A stretch of DNA of 64,000 bases, from NCBI GenBank assembly GCA_963539695.1, contig CAUTOC010000003.1:1-64000 (forward strand). The letters are read 5' to 3'. The position numbers and the translations under genes were made by a program. Positions 17,856 through 25,614 of the stretch are shown piece after piece. The notes below the pieces were generated by a model. It saw only the letters and a list, made by a program, of their open reading frames with translations. It was not told the DNA's origin and did no database searches. The number at the start of each line of letters is the position of its first letter. The stretch's first letter is position 1. Source of the stretch: Catonella sp963539695. GTDB lineage: Bacteria > Bacillota > Clostridia > Lachnospirales > Lachnospiraceae.

Positions 17856-18256
17856 AGTTTGGCATTATGAAGATAAGCTTAAAACAGATTTTTAATTTTG
17901 TAATAGTTGGTGTTATGGCATTTATAATTGATTATACAATTTTATTGGCATTAACGGAATTTGCTGGTATACTATACTTAGTAGCAGCAGGAATTTCATT
18001 TTCAGTAGCCGTCATATTTAATTTTTACTTTAGTATGCGGTTTGTATTCGATGCTAAGGACAAAAATAAAAAAGAACAGTTTCTTATTTTTCTTGCTACA
18101 AGTATAACCGGACTTATCTTAAATGAAATTGGTTTTTGGGTATTTGCGGGAAAAATAGGTATTGACTATAAGTTAGCAAAGCTGATAATGACTGCAATAG
18201 TAATGGTTTTTAATTTTACTACTAGAAAAACATTGTTTGAAAATGGTAAAAAGTAG
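17852..18256 (+). CDS. GtrA-family membrane protein
   Basis: A 134-residue protein with four hydrophobic helices and the family's LKQIFNFVIVGVMAFIIDYTI opening (from about residue 9; the first 20 residues of the motif are diagnostic), plus FNFYFSMRFVF after the second helix. GtrA proteins are thought to flip polyprenyl-phosphate-linked single sugars for serotype-converting side-branch transfer. It overlaps the previous gene by four bases (ATGA). With the GtrB-like enzyme at 14900 it forms a Gtr-like set that likely adds side-chain sugars to the locus polysaccharide. Confidence 0.82.
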   Translation: MKFGIMKISLKQIFNFVIVGVMAFIIDYTILLALTEFAGILYLVAAGISFSVAVIFNFYFSMRFVFDAKDKNKKEQFLIFLATSITGLILNEIGFWVFAGKIGIDYKLAKLIMTAIVMVFNFTTRKTLFENGKK

Positions 18257-18310
18257 CGGAAGTAATTGTTTGTGATTGGCGTACTATAAAATTCACGGAA
18301 AGGATAGAAT

Positions 18311-20089
18311 ATGAAACCACTAGAATACCCCTTTGACGAGAACTATATCCTCTCAAAGAAAAAGAAAATAAAAAAGGAACTTCTTAACTCGGGAGTAAAT
18401 TTCACCGACACCAAAATAGCCATCTTAGGTGGTTCTACTACTAATGACATAAAGCTTTTGATGGAACTTTTTCTGTTAGACTATGGAATTAAGCCATCAT
18501 TTTATGAGTCAGAATACAACCGTTATTATCAGGATGCAGTATTTCCTAATGGGGAGCTTGAAAGATTTGCTCCTCAAATAATTTACATCCATACTACAAA
18601 CAGAAATATTACCGAATATCCTAAGATAAGCGACTCTCCCGAAGTTATAAATGAGCTTATTAAGAATGAAATGCAAAAATTCACTGTAATGTGGACTAAG
18701 CTTGAGGAGAAATATCACTGTCCGATTATTCAGAATAACTTTGAAATGCCACTCTACCGCCTTATGGGAAATAAGGAGGCAAGTGATATACATGGTAAAA
18801 TTAACTTCATTAATAGGCTTAATGAAGAATTTTACAAATATGCAAGAGAACACAACAATTTTTATATATGCGACATCAACTACATTTCGGCAGATTATGG
18901 TTTGAGAAAATGGCAGGAACCTTTTTACTGGTATATGTACAAGTATGCGTTAAATGTATCAGCTATCCCTTATCTTTCTTATAATGTAGCCAATATAGTT
19001 AAATCTCTGCTTGGAAAAAATAAAAAAGGATTTGTGCTTGATCTTGACAATACTCTGTGGGGCGGTATAGTTGGAGATGACGGTGCGGATAACCTTGAAA
19101 TAGGTCCTGAGGAATCAGGCGGGCAGGTATATACAGAGTTTCAGAACTATATAAAAGAGCATAAGAGTTTGGGGCTTGTATTAAACATTGCATCTAAAAA
19201 TGAAGAAGAAAATGCACTGGCAGGTCTTAATCATCCTGACGGAGTGCTTAAACCTGATGATTTCATTGAAATTAAAGCGAATTGGGAGCCTAAGGACAGG
19301 AATTTTGCTAATATTGCAGAGAACCTTACCCTGCTTCCGGAAAGTCTTGTATTTGTGGATGATAACCCTGCTGAAAGGGCTATAGTTGCCGGTAACTTAA
19401 AGGGAGTAAGAGCACCGGAAATAGGAGAGGCACATAGCTACATTCAGACAATAGATCGTTCGGGTTTCTTTGAAGTGACTAATCTTTCTAAGGATGATAT
19501 GAGTCGGAATGAGATGTATAAGGAAAATGTAAAGAGGGCTAAACTTCAGGCTTCATTTGAAAATTATGAGGATTATTTGCTATCGCTTGAAATGGTGGGG
19601 ACTATAAAAAGATTTGAACCTGTTTACACAGCAAGGATTGCACAGCTTTCCAATAAAAGTAATCAGTTTAACCTTACTACAAAGCGTTATACACAGACTG
19701 AAATTGAAGAGATTATGAAAGATGAAAGCTATATCCCTCTTTATGGTAAGCTTGTAGATAAGTTTGGTGATAATGGGCTTGTATCGGTAGTTATCGGGCA
19801 TATTGTGGAAGATATTTGCCATATAGACCTTTGGCTTATGAGTTGTCGTGTACTTAAACGCGATATGGAATTTGCTATGATGGACGAGCTTGTAATGAGG
19901 TGTAAAGAAAAAGGTATAAAGCAGATAAAAGGTTATTACTATCCTACAGCTAAAAATAATATGGTAAAAGAATTTTATGATTTACAGGGTTTTATTAAAA
20001 TTTCAGAAGATGAACTCGGTAATACTGAGTGGAAATTTGATGTGGTGAACGGTTATGAAAAGAAAAATCATGTAATTAAAGTACGGTAA
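18311..20089 (+). CDS. FkbH-like HAD-superfamily (subfamily IIIC) protein
   Basis: A 592-residue protein in FkbH layout: an N-terminal SGNH-like alpha/beta region (AILGGSTTNDIK), a central HAD-IIIC domain with the nucleophile motif FVLDLDNTLWGG (Asp244, Asp246) and VFVDDNPAER, and a C-terminal GNAT-like region. Characterised FkbH enzymes dephosphorylate 1,3-bisphosphoglycerate and load the glyceroyl group on an acyl carrier protein. A dedicated carrier protein lies 167 bases downstream. In this locus the loaded C3 unit could be the acyl donor for the MBOAT/SGNH pair, or be modified by the methyltransferase, MaoC and SDR. Codon use is closer to the housekeeping genes than to the very AT-rich genes upstream. 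Confidence 0.8.
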   Translation: MKPLEYPFDENYILSKKKKIKKELLNSGVNFTDTKIAILGGSTTNDIKLLMELFLLDYGIKPSFYESEYNRYYQDAVFPNGELERFAPQIIYIHTTNRNITEYPKISDSPEVINELIKNEMQKFTVMWTKLEEKYHCPIIQNNFEMPLYRLMGNKEASDIHGKINFINRLNEEFYKYAREHNNFYICDINYISADYGLRKWQEPFYWYMYKYALNVSAIPYLSYNVANIVKSLLGKNKKGFVLDLDNTLWGGIVGDDGADNLEIGPEESGGQVYTEFQNYIKEHKSLGLVLNIASKNEEENALAGLNHPDGVLKPDDFIEIKANWEPKDRNFANIAENLTLLPESLVFVDDNPAERAIVAGNLKGVRAPEIGEAHSYIQTIDRSGFFEVTNLSKDDMSRNEMYKENVKRAKLQASFENYEDYLLSLEMVGTIKRFEPVYTARIAQLSNKSNQFNLTTKRYTQTEIEEIMKDESYIPLYGKLVDKFGDNGLVSVVIGHIVEDICHIDLWLMSCRVLKRDMEFAMMDELVMRCKEKGIKQIKGYYYPTAKNNMVKEFYDLQGFIKISEDELGNTEWKFDVVNGYEKKNHVIKVR

Positions 20090-20256
20090 TTCATAAAATG
20101 ATAATATTTTATATATACCGATTTGCTATAGACAAAAGAAAATTAATGTTGTTAAATTATTAAAAAAGAGTAAAAAATATAAAATTTATTCTTGATTATA
20201 AAAATTTAATGATTTTAATAAAAAATTAATAAAAATAAAAAATGGAGGAAATGAAA

Positions 20257-20493
20257 ATGACAAGAGAAGAAATTTTTGAAAAACTTAACGAGGTATTCAG
20301 TGATGTTTTTGATGAGGAAATCACAGTGACAGATTCCACGACTTCCGCTGATATTGAGGACTGGGACAGCCTTGAACATATTAACCTGATAGTAGCGGTG
20401 GAGAAAGAATTTAATGTTAAATTTAATATTGGCGAAGTTAATAAAATGAAGGATGTAGGCGAGATGGTAGACATAATATTACAGCGTTTATAA
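20257..20493 (+). CDS. Acyl carrier protein
   Basis: A 78-residue carrier protein with the phosphopantetheine site DWDSLEHINL (Ser38) and the acidic four-helix pattern of ACPs. ATG 20257 was chosen because GGAGGA lies seven bases upstream. ATG 20242 and 20251 overlap or touch that site. Standing alone behind the FkbH-like gene, without fatty-acid synthesis genes, it is most likely the specialised carrier for FkbH-loaded glyceroyl or a MaoC/SDR-made hydroxyacyl. This parallels DltC in the D-alanylation pathway. Confidence 0.85.
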   Translation: MTREEIFEKLNEVFSDVFDEEITVTDSTTSADIEDWDSLEHINLIVAVEKEFNVKFNIGEVNKMKDVGEMVDIILQRL

Positions 20494-20546
20494 TAAACAA
20501 GAATCTTTGATTAAAATTAAACTAAGCGAATAATGAATATTTTTTC

Positions 20547-20583
20547 AACCTATGCTAGACTTATACGAGTATAGAGATAGGTT
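20547..20583. repeat. Inverted repeat AACCTAT...ATAGGTT
   Basis: Seven-base arms AACCTAT and ATAGGTT enclose a smaller palindrome TATAC-GA-GTATA. It lies between the carrier protein and the xre gene and could be an operator for the latter or a hairpin in the transcript. Confidence 0.45.
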
Positions 20584-20612
20584 TGATTTTAATTTGGTTT
20601 CAATGAAGGCTG

Positions 20613-20645
20613 AAATGCTTATCTTTTTCGGATAGGCATTTTTCT
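20613..20645 (+). terminator. Probable terminator hairpin
   Basis: AAATGCTTATC and GGATAGGCATTT form a stem of about 11 pairs (one G-T) followed by TTTTCTTG. It would end the glycan-locus transcript before the xre gene. A wider pair of arms, GGTTTCAA and TTGAAACC (about 20597-20670), encloses it, so the whole may fold as one structure. Confidence 0.5.
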
Positions 20646-20731
20646 TGTTTGAGAAAAGTTCTTTTGAAACCGAGTGAAAAGAAAAATCTATCGGTAAGCA
20701 AAATAATATTATACGAGGAGGAGTGTAGAAT

Positions 20732-20971
20732 ATGGAAAATTTGCCTACAATCGATATGGTGAAGACAGGTGAGAAGATTGAAAGTCTTAGAAAGGCGAGA
20801 GGATTTACGGTGAGTGAACTGCAAGAATGTTTAGGATTCAACACACCACAATCCATTTATAAGTGGCAAAAGGGTAAGGTAGTACCTACTATTGACCATT
20901 TGGTGGCATTATCAAGTCTCTTTAAGGTAACTATTGACGAAATCATAATTATTGCAAAAAATGTTATCTAA
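20732..20971 (+). CDS. Xre-family helix-turn-helix regulator
   Basis: A 79-residue protein consisting almost only of a Cro/C1-type HTH. GEKIESLRKARGFTVSELQE opens the domain (residues 13-32), and FNTPQSIYKWQKGKVVP contains the recognition helix. A DHLVALSSLFKVTIDEII tail follows. A GAGGAGGAG ribosome binding site precedes the ATG. It stands alone between the glycan locus and the pilus-like operon, and could regulate either. No effector domain is present. Targets are unknown. The inverted repeat at 20547 is a candidate site. Confidence 0.82.
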   Translation: MENLPTIDMVKTGEKIESLRKARGFTVSELQECLGFNTPQSIYKWQKGKVVPTIDHLVALSSLFKVTIDEIIIIAKNVI

Positions 20972-21082
20972 CAATGAGCACATATTTATAAGTGTTTTTT
21001 ATTTGCTACTTGCTTTCAGTTCATTATTGTTATAAAATTGAGTAGTAAAGTTATATTTAAATACTTATTTAAGGAGAATACT

Positions 21083-22126
21083 ATGTCTAAAGCAATAACA
21101 TTTTCGCCCGAAGAGATTTCGATCTTCTGTGACCAAATTGCGATGATACTTAACGGCGGTATTCCTATATTTGAGGGAACCCATATCATCTATGAGGAAA
21201 TGGATGAAGGAAAGACAAAGGATGTACTAAAGAGGGTTGATGATAATGTTAAGTCCGGTTTATCATTTAATGAGGCACTTAAAGAAAGCGGAGCTTTCCC
21301 CAACTATATGTGTGAAATGGTTAAAATAGGTGAAATGACCGGTAAACTTGAAGACATTATGCACTCTCTGTCAAGCTTTTACGAAAGAGAGAACCTTGTT
21401 AAAAACAGCATAAGAAGTGTAATAAGCTATCCTACGGTGCTTCTTGGCATGATGGCTGTAATTCTTATGGTGCTTGTAGGAAAGATTCTGCCTATGTTTG
21501 AAGATATTTTTGTTGAACTTGACGGTGGAACAGGTACTACTATCGGGATTATGAATACGAGTATCCTTGTATCAAGGATAATTGTCGGTGTTGTGCTTAC
21601 TCTACTTGCTGTTCTTTTGGTTGGCATTGTATGGTACAGGTTAAATGGCGGAAGTGCGATGGTTACAAATATATTAAATAATAATCCGTTTTCGTCAGGG
21701 CTTGCAGATAAAATCAGTATAGGTAAATTCCTTGCTACACTTGCAGTTATGAATGCCGGCGGTGTTGAAATGACTGAAGCTGTTAAAAATGCTTCAAAAG
21801 TAGTTGAGAACAAGAAAACTTTGGCTAAAATAGATAAATGTATAAATATGCTTGAATCTGACGAGAAACCTGAAATTGCGTTTAAGGAGGCAGGGCTTCT
21901 TAGTTCTCTTCATTCTAAAATGTTTGGAGTAGCAAGGTTGAGCGGTTCCGGAGATACAATTTTGTTCAAACTTGTAAGCAGATTTGATGAGGATATAAAT
22001 TCAAGGCTTAATTCGCTTTCTTCAGTGATTGAAACTATACTTGTAGTGGTGCTTTCAATTATAGTAGGAGCTGTGCTTATATCAGTGATGATGCCTTTAA
22101 TGAGTGTAATTGCCTCCATAGGCTAA
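21083..22126 (+). CDS. Type IV pilus/type II secretion inner-membrane platform protein (PilC/GspF family)
   Basis: A 347-residue GspF/PilC protein with two copies of the cytosolic T2SSF helical domain (about residues 10-130 and 215-320) separated by membrane helices, and a hydrophobic C-terminus. The motifs AIMLNGGIPIFEGTHI (first copy) and AVMNAGGVEMTEAVKNAS (second copy) are characteristic. ATG 21083 has AAGGAG six bases upstream. An upstream ATG-less extension to 21038 has no such site. It heads an operon of small membrane proteins and a PilT ATPase, and presumably anchors a pilus-like fibre. Confidence 0.85.
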   Translation: MSKAITFSPEEISIFCDQIAMILNGGIPIFEGTHIIYEEMDEGKTKDVLKRVDDNVKSGLSFNEALKESGAFPNYMCEMVKIGEMTGKLEDIMHSLSSFYERENLVKNSIRSVISYPTVLLGMMAVILMVLVGKILPMFEDIFVELDGGTGTTIGIMNTSILVSRIIVGVVLTLLAVLLVGIVWYRLNGGSAMVTNILNNNPFSSGLADKISIGKFLATLAVMNAGGVEMTEAVKNASKVVENKKTLAKIDKCINMLESDEKPEIAFKEAGLLSSLHSKMFGVARLSGSGDTILFKLVSRFDEDINSRLNSLSSVIETILVVVLSIIVGAVLISVMMPLMSVIASIG

Positions 22127-22136
22127 GGAGCAGAAT

Positions 22137-22466
22137 ATGAAAAGATTTATAAATGCAAAAGCGAGAAGGGCTGAGAGGCAGGAAATGATTAAAATGCTCT
22201 TTTTCGTAATCGTTATATCGGCAGTTTTAATTGTCGGTATACACCATATAGGCAACATGGGAAATGAGCAGGGAATAAAGCTTACCAGAGAAGCGGTGGT
22301 AAGAACCGTAGTTGAATGTTATGCAATAGAGGGGATTTATCCCCCTAATGAACAATATATGGTGGATAATTATAACCTCAGTTATGATGAGACAAAATAT
22401 TACATTCATTATGATGCTTTTGCATCGAATATTATGCCTACTGTAGAGGTATATGAGAAGAGGTAA
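22137..22466 (+). CDS. Small single-helix membrane protein of the pilus-like operon
   Basis: A 109-residue protein with a basic N-terminus, one membrane helix (about residues 21-39) and a short extracellular domain containing the tyrosine-rich ECYAIEGIYPPNEQYMVDNY segment. It starts ten bases after the PilC-like gene and is read in the same transcript. It has no recognisable prepilin cleavage site. Function is unknown. Its position suggests a structural or assembly component of the fibre. Confidence 0.7.
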   Translation: MKRFINAKARRAERQEMIKMLFFVIVISAVLIVGIHHIGNMGNEQGIKLTREAVVRTVVECYAIEGIYPPNEQYMVDNYNLSYDETKYYIHYDAFASNIMPTVEVYEKR

Positions 22467-22467
22467 C

Positions 22468-22947
22468 ATGGAAAATACGAATAGGGAAAAGGGGCTTGTG
22501 CATACTGTCTGTGTGTTGGCTGTTATCTGTATGTTTGGTATTTCAGCTATGATGCTTGGCAGTGTAGGAGCTTCGGTTTACAAAAATATAGCAGAAAGAA
22601 ACCTTAACAGTTTTGAACTTAGAACCTCACTTTCTTATGTAAAAACCAAGATTAATCAGTATGATGAGGCGGGCAAAGTCGCTATAGAAGAAAGAGACGG
22701 TATAAAAATGCTGATTCTAAGCGAAGAAGTTGAGGGTGAAATCTTTGATACGGCTGTTTATTTTAATAAGGGCAAACTTTATGAGATTACAGGCGTACAA
22801 GGAATGAAATTTAAGCCGGATGATGGATTTGCCATACTTAGTGTAGATTCGTTTGAAATTACTGAGAATAATGGCCTTGTTAAGCTTGTTACTACAGATA
22901 CGGATGGTGAGAGTGAAACTCTGTATGTAAAGCTTAGGAGCAGTTGA
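22468..22947 (+). CDS. DUF4860-like membrane protein of the pilus-like operon
   Basis: 159 residues with one N-terminal helix (about residues 10-32) followed by a beta-rich extracellular part, resembling the DUF4860 proteins found next to pilus genes in Lachnospiraceae. ATG 22468, with AGAGG upstream, is preferred over ATG 22453, which overlaps the previous gene. Size and topology match a pseudopilin-like subunit, although the classical G|xxxxE cleavage motif is absent. The family name is from memory of similar sequences, not a search. Confidence 0.6.
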   Translation: MENTNREKGLVHTVCVLAVICMFGISAMMLGSVGASVYKNIAERNLNSFELRTSLSYVKTKINQYDEAGKVAIEERDGIKMLILSEEVEGEIFDTAVYFNKGKLYEITGVQGMKFKPDDGFAILSVDSFEITENNGLVKLVTTDTDGESETLYVKLRSS

Positions 22948-22969
22948 TTAAAAGCTGTAAGGAGGGAAA

Positions 22970-23449
22970 ATGAACACATTTAGGATGGATACGGCTAGGG
23001 AGACAAAATCGAACTCGGGAGTTATGCTTCCTGTAGTAGAACTTGTTATTGCTATCGGTTTATTTACTATTATCAGTATATTTATAGTAAAATTTTTTAC
23101 TTCCGCTAATACTATGAGCAGGCAGGCGGATGAGTTAAGTAAAGGGCTTATAAAGGCTGAAGCGGCTATAGAACTTACAAAAGCTCTTTCACCTAAAGAA
23201 GCTGCCAAGGAGTTGGGCGGAAAACTTGAGGAGAGTGAAATAGATAAGCTTATAGAGGTATATTATGACAAAGACTGGAAGGTGACGGATCTGACAGGTA
23301 ATTTTAAGTATATACTTACAGTTATGATTACGGATACTACTAGCGGAAACGGAACATTAAGTAATATTCATGTTACGATTAATACAAAAGATGATGATAC
23401 TGTAATTACAAACTTAAAAGGTTCTAAATATATTAAAGGTGGCAGATGA
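22970..23449 (+). CDS. Pilin-like protein
   Basis: 159 residues. After a short basic leader, NSGVMLPVVELVIAIGLF leads into a long hydrophobic helix, then the helical SANTMSRQADELSKGLIKA segment and a C-terminal domain. The Gly, hydrophobic start and single Glu within the helix resemble a type IV prepilin, but the Glu is at about +7 rather than +5. GGAGGG precedes the start, and the stop overlaps the next start. It is probably a minor pilin processed by a prepilin peptidase encoded elsewhere. Confidence 0.65.
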   Translation: MNTFRMDTARETKSNSGVMLPVVELVIAIGLFTIISIFIVKFFTSANTMSRQADELSKGLIKAEAAIELTKALSPKEAAKELGGKLEESEIDKLIEVYYDKDWKVTDLTGNFKYILTVMITDTTSGNGTLSNIHVTINTKDDDTVITNLKGSKYIKGGR

Positions 23450-23925
23450 TGAGAAATAATATAAAGAATAGGATGAATACAGGCGGAGCTTTAGTAATAC
23501 TCGTGATACTTGTAGTAGCGATGTCTTTATTTGCGGTGCTTGCTATCCGTTCCTCCTTAAATGAGAAGAAACTTTCGTTAAAGACTAAAGAAGGCATAGA
23601 GAATTATTATATGCTTGATGCCGAAGCTGAAAGAATTTATGCGAGAATAGATGAAATAGTGGCTAAAAGCAGTAATATATCCTCTGAATTGACGGAATTT
23701 AAGGAAGTAAAAGAGGCAGGAAAAGATGATAGGGGCATAAAAACGGAGATAAGCGATATACAATATGAAGGAGAGTTTCCTTCGCTTGTTAAGTATAGTA
23801 TTGCAAAAGGTGAAAGAAGCCTGAATGTAGAGATAGGAGTAACAGGAAGGACAACCTCTATAAAGAGATGGAGTACAAAAACAAAATCTGACGACTTAAA
23901 ATACGAATTTGAACTTATTGATTAA
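23446..23925 (+). CDS. Minor pilin-like (PilX/GspK-type) membrane protein
   Basis: 159 residues. NTGGALVILVILVVAMSLFA (residues 11-30) is a membrane helix directly followed by the SSLNEKKLSLKTKEG and YYMLDAEAERIYARI segments. This pattern (glycine-rich leader end, missing Glu5, then amphipathic helix with YY..DAEAE) is typical of PilX/GspK-like minor pilins that prime pilus assembly. The start overlaps the previous stop (ATGATG). It is the last of four small membrane genes before a 147-base gap and pilT. Confidence 0.62.
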   Translation: MMRNNIKNRMNTGGALVILVILVVAMSLFAVLAIRSSLNEKKLSLKTKEGIENYYMLDAEAERIYARIDEIVAKSSNISSELTEFKEVKEAGKDDRGIKTEISDIQYEGEFPSLVKYSIAKGERSLNVEIGVTGRTTSIKRWSTKTKSDDLKYEFELID

Positions 23926-24072
23926 TGTATCCTGAAGTATTTATAAAAAATCGGGTAACCATATAATTAATTATAGAGTATAAGATAATGTGTTGCACAA
24001 AGTTGCAGATTTATGGTGTGGATAATTATGGATACAACATAGCTAATAATTTTTTATGTAGGAGGATTTAAA

Positions 24073-25131
24073 ATGGAGTTAATGAATATCCTTGAGCAGG
24101 CTGTTAAAGATGATGCCTCGGACATTTTTCTTGTGGTTGGACAGGCTGTTTCATTTAAGCAGGATGGTTCAATAAAGAAAATGGATGATACAAAGCTTTC
24201 ACCGGTTGATACGGAACATATAATTACCAGTATTTATGACAAAGCAGGAAGAAGCCTCAGTCATTTTATGACAACAGGTGATGATGATTTTTCTCTTTCT
24301 ATTGCAAATCTTGGAAGATTTAGATGTAATGTGTTCAGACAGAGAGGTACATTCGGGGCGGTTATTCGTGTGGTTCATTTTGACTTGCCGGGTTATAAGG
24401 ATATGAGGATTCCTGAAAGCATAATGAGGCTTTCAGAACTTAATAAAGGACTTGTGCTGGTTACCGGAGCGGCAGGTTCAGGTAAGAGTACAACTATTTC
24501 TTATATTATTGACAGAATAAATGAAACAAGAAACTGTCATATACTTACACTTGAGGATCCTATAGAATTTCTCCATAGACATAAAAAGAGTATAGTAAGT
24601 CAGCGTGAGGTGAAGATAGACAGCGAGAGTTATTCTTCCGCACTCAGGGCTGCGATGCGTCAGTCTCCGGATGTAATCCTTGTAGGAGAGATGAGGGACT
24701 ATGAAACTATAGACATAGCTATGACAGCGGCAGAAACAGGACATCTTGTGCTTTCAACTCTTCATACTATAGGTGCGGCTAATACGATAGACCGTGTAAT
24801 AGATGTATTTCCGGCATCACAGCAGCAACAGATAAGAGTACAGCTTTCCATGGTGTTGCAGGCGGTAGTTTCCCAACAACTTATTCCGGGTGTAAATAAT
24901 GAACTTCTTCCGGCGTTTGAAATAATGAAGGCAAATAGTGCGATAAAGACCATGATAAGAGATAATAAAATACATCAGATTGACTCGGTTATTTATTCAT
25001 CTGCTAAGGAAGATATGAGAACAATGGATTCAAGTATTTTGGAACTTTATACCCAAGGACTGATAGATAGTCAGACTGCTCTTAATTTTGCAGCTAATCA
25101 GGAAATGGTCGGAAGAGCTGTGAACAGATAA
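24073..25131 (+). CDS. pilT: PilT-family twitching/retraction ATPase
   Basis: A 352-residue hexameric secretion ATPase. Walker A GAAGSGKSTT (Lys138), the Asp box LTLEDPIEFLH, Walker B VILVGEMRDYETI and the His box STLHTIGAANTIDR are all present. A short N-terminal PAS-like domain without the long PilB extension points to PilT. AGGAGG precedes the ATG. The only platform protein nearby is the PilC-like gene upstream and no PilB is in the window, so this ATPase may be the sole motor of this operon or work with a PilB encoded elsewhere. Confidence 0.87.
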   Translation: MELMNILEQAVKDDASDIFLVVGQAVSFKQDGSIKKMDDTKLSPVDTEHIITSIYDKAGRSLSHFMTTGDDDFSLSIANLGRFRCNVFRQRGTFGAVIRVVHFDLPGYKDMRIPESIMRLSELNKGLVLVTGAAGSGKSTTISYIIDRINETRNCHILTLEDPIEFLHRHKKSIVSQREVKIDSESYSSALRAAMRQSPDVILVGEMRDYETIDIAMTAAETGHLVLSTLHTIGAANTIDRVIDVFPASQQQQIRVQLSMVLQAVVSQQLIPGVNNELLPAFEIMKANSAIKTMIRDNKIHQIDSVIYSSAKEDMRTMDSSILELYTQGLIDSQTALNFAANQEMVGRAVNR

Positions 25132-25139
25132 AGGAAAAT

Positions 25140-25331
25140 ATGGAAATAAATCTTAATGATACAGTTACTTTAAAAAAAATACATCCTTGTGGCTCTTATG
25201 ACTGGAAGGTGATAAGAACGGGAATGGATATCAGGTTTAGTTGTCTTGGTTGCGGAAGGCAAGTTATGCTTCCTAGAAAACAAGCTGAAAAGAGCATTAA
25301 AAAAATATTTAAGGCTGATAATATAATATGA
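25140..25331 (+). CDS. DUF951 family protein
   Basis: A 63-residue protein with the compact DUF951 pattern: DTVTLKKIHPCGSYDWKVIR, then CLGCGRQVMLPRKQAEK. The HPCG and CLGCG cysteines probably bind a zinc ion in a small OB- or ribbon-like fold. The family is widespread in Clostridia and Bacilli and uncharacterised. It lies eight bases after pilT. AAGGAAA overlaps the pilT stop. Confidence 0.82.
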   Translation: MEINLNDTVTLKKIHPCGSYDWKVIRTGMDIRFSCLGCGRQVMLPRKQAEKSIKKIFKADNII

Positions 25332-25401
25332 TATAAGTGTCAAAAGTATAAAAATTCGATGCAAGCTTGCTTGCAAGAGAATTTATTATCTTTTGACACG
25401 C
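25330..25401. repeat. Palindromic repeat, copy 1
   Basis: 72 bases differing at only four adjacent positions from 45704-45775. Perfect terminal inverted repeats GTGTCAAAAG (25337-25346) and CTTTTGACAC (25390-25399) enclose a second pair AAATTC/GAATTT, so the element folds as one long hairpin. In copy 2 the sequence ATATC follows the right arm. In this copy the matching CATATCAT lies about 125 bases further on (25526-25533), as if extra sequence had been inserted here or deleted there. Confidence 0.8.
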
Positions 25402-25541
25402 AAAAAATATGAGTAAGTAGCCGTTTTTTGCAAAAAAATGAGCGGATTACGAATATTTTTGCAAGGATTGCGAGAGATGAAGCCGAAGCAATCCTGTATC
25501 ATGGATGTCAAATACTTTTGGCATCCATATCATAATATAAA
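25402..25541 (+). other. Intergenic stretch with serial hairpins
   Basis: No gene seen. It holds GGATTGC...GCAATCC (about 25465-25496) and GGATGTCAAA...TTTGGCATCC (about 25503-25525), each capable of a stable stem, directly before the terminator at 25542. It could be the long arm of the repeat described for 25330 or a structured transcript. Confidence 0.45.
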
Positions 25542-25575
25542 AAAGGATTTTGGTACTTGCAAAATCCTTTTTTTT
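25542..25575 (+). terminator. Rho-independent terminator
   Basis: AAAGGATTTTG and CAAAATCCTTT form an 11-pair stem with a seven-base loop, followed by more T (to 25575). It ends the pilus/DUF951 transcript before the rpsF leader. Confidence 0.85.
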
Positions 25576-25614
25576 ATGTCATAATAAATATTCGTGATGT
25601 AAACAAATATCCTT

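Noticed and set aside
24000..24072. Sigma-A promoter before pilT
   Set aside because: TTGCAC and TTGCAG boxes exist, but no -10 lies at 16-18 bases with a reasonable match. pilT may be read from upstream.
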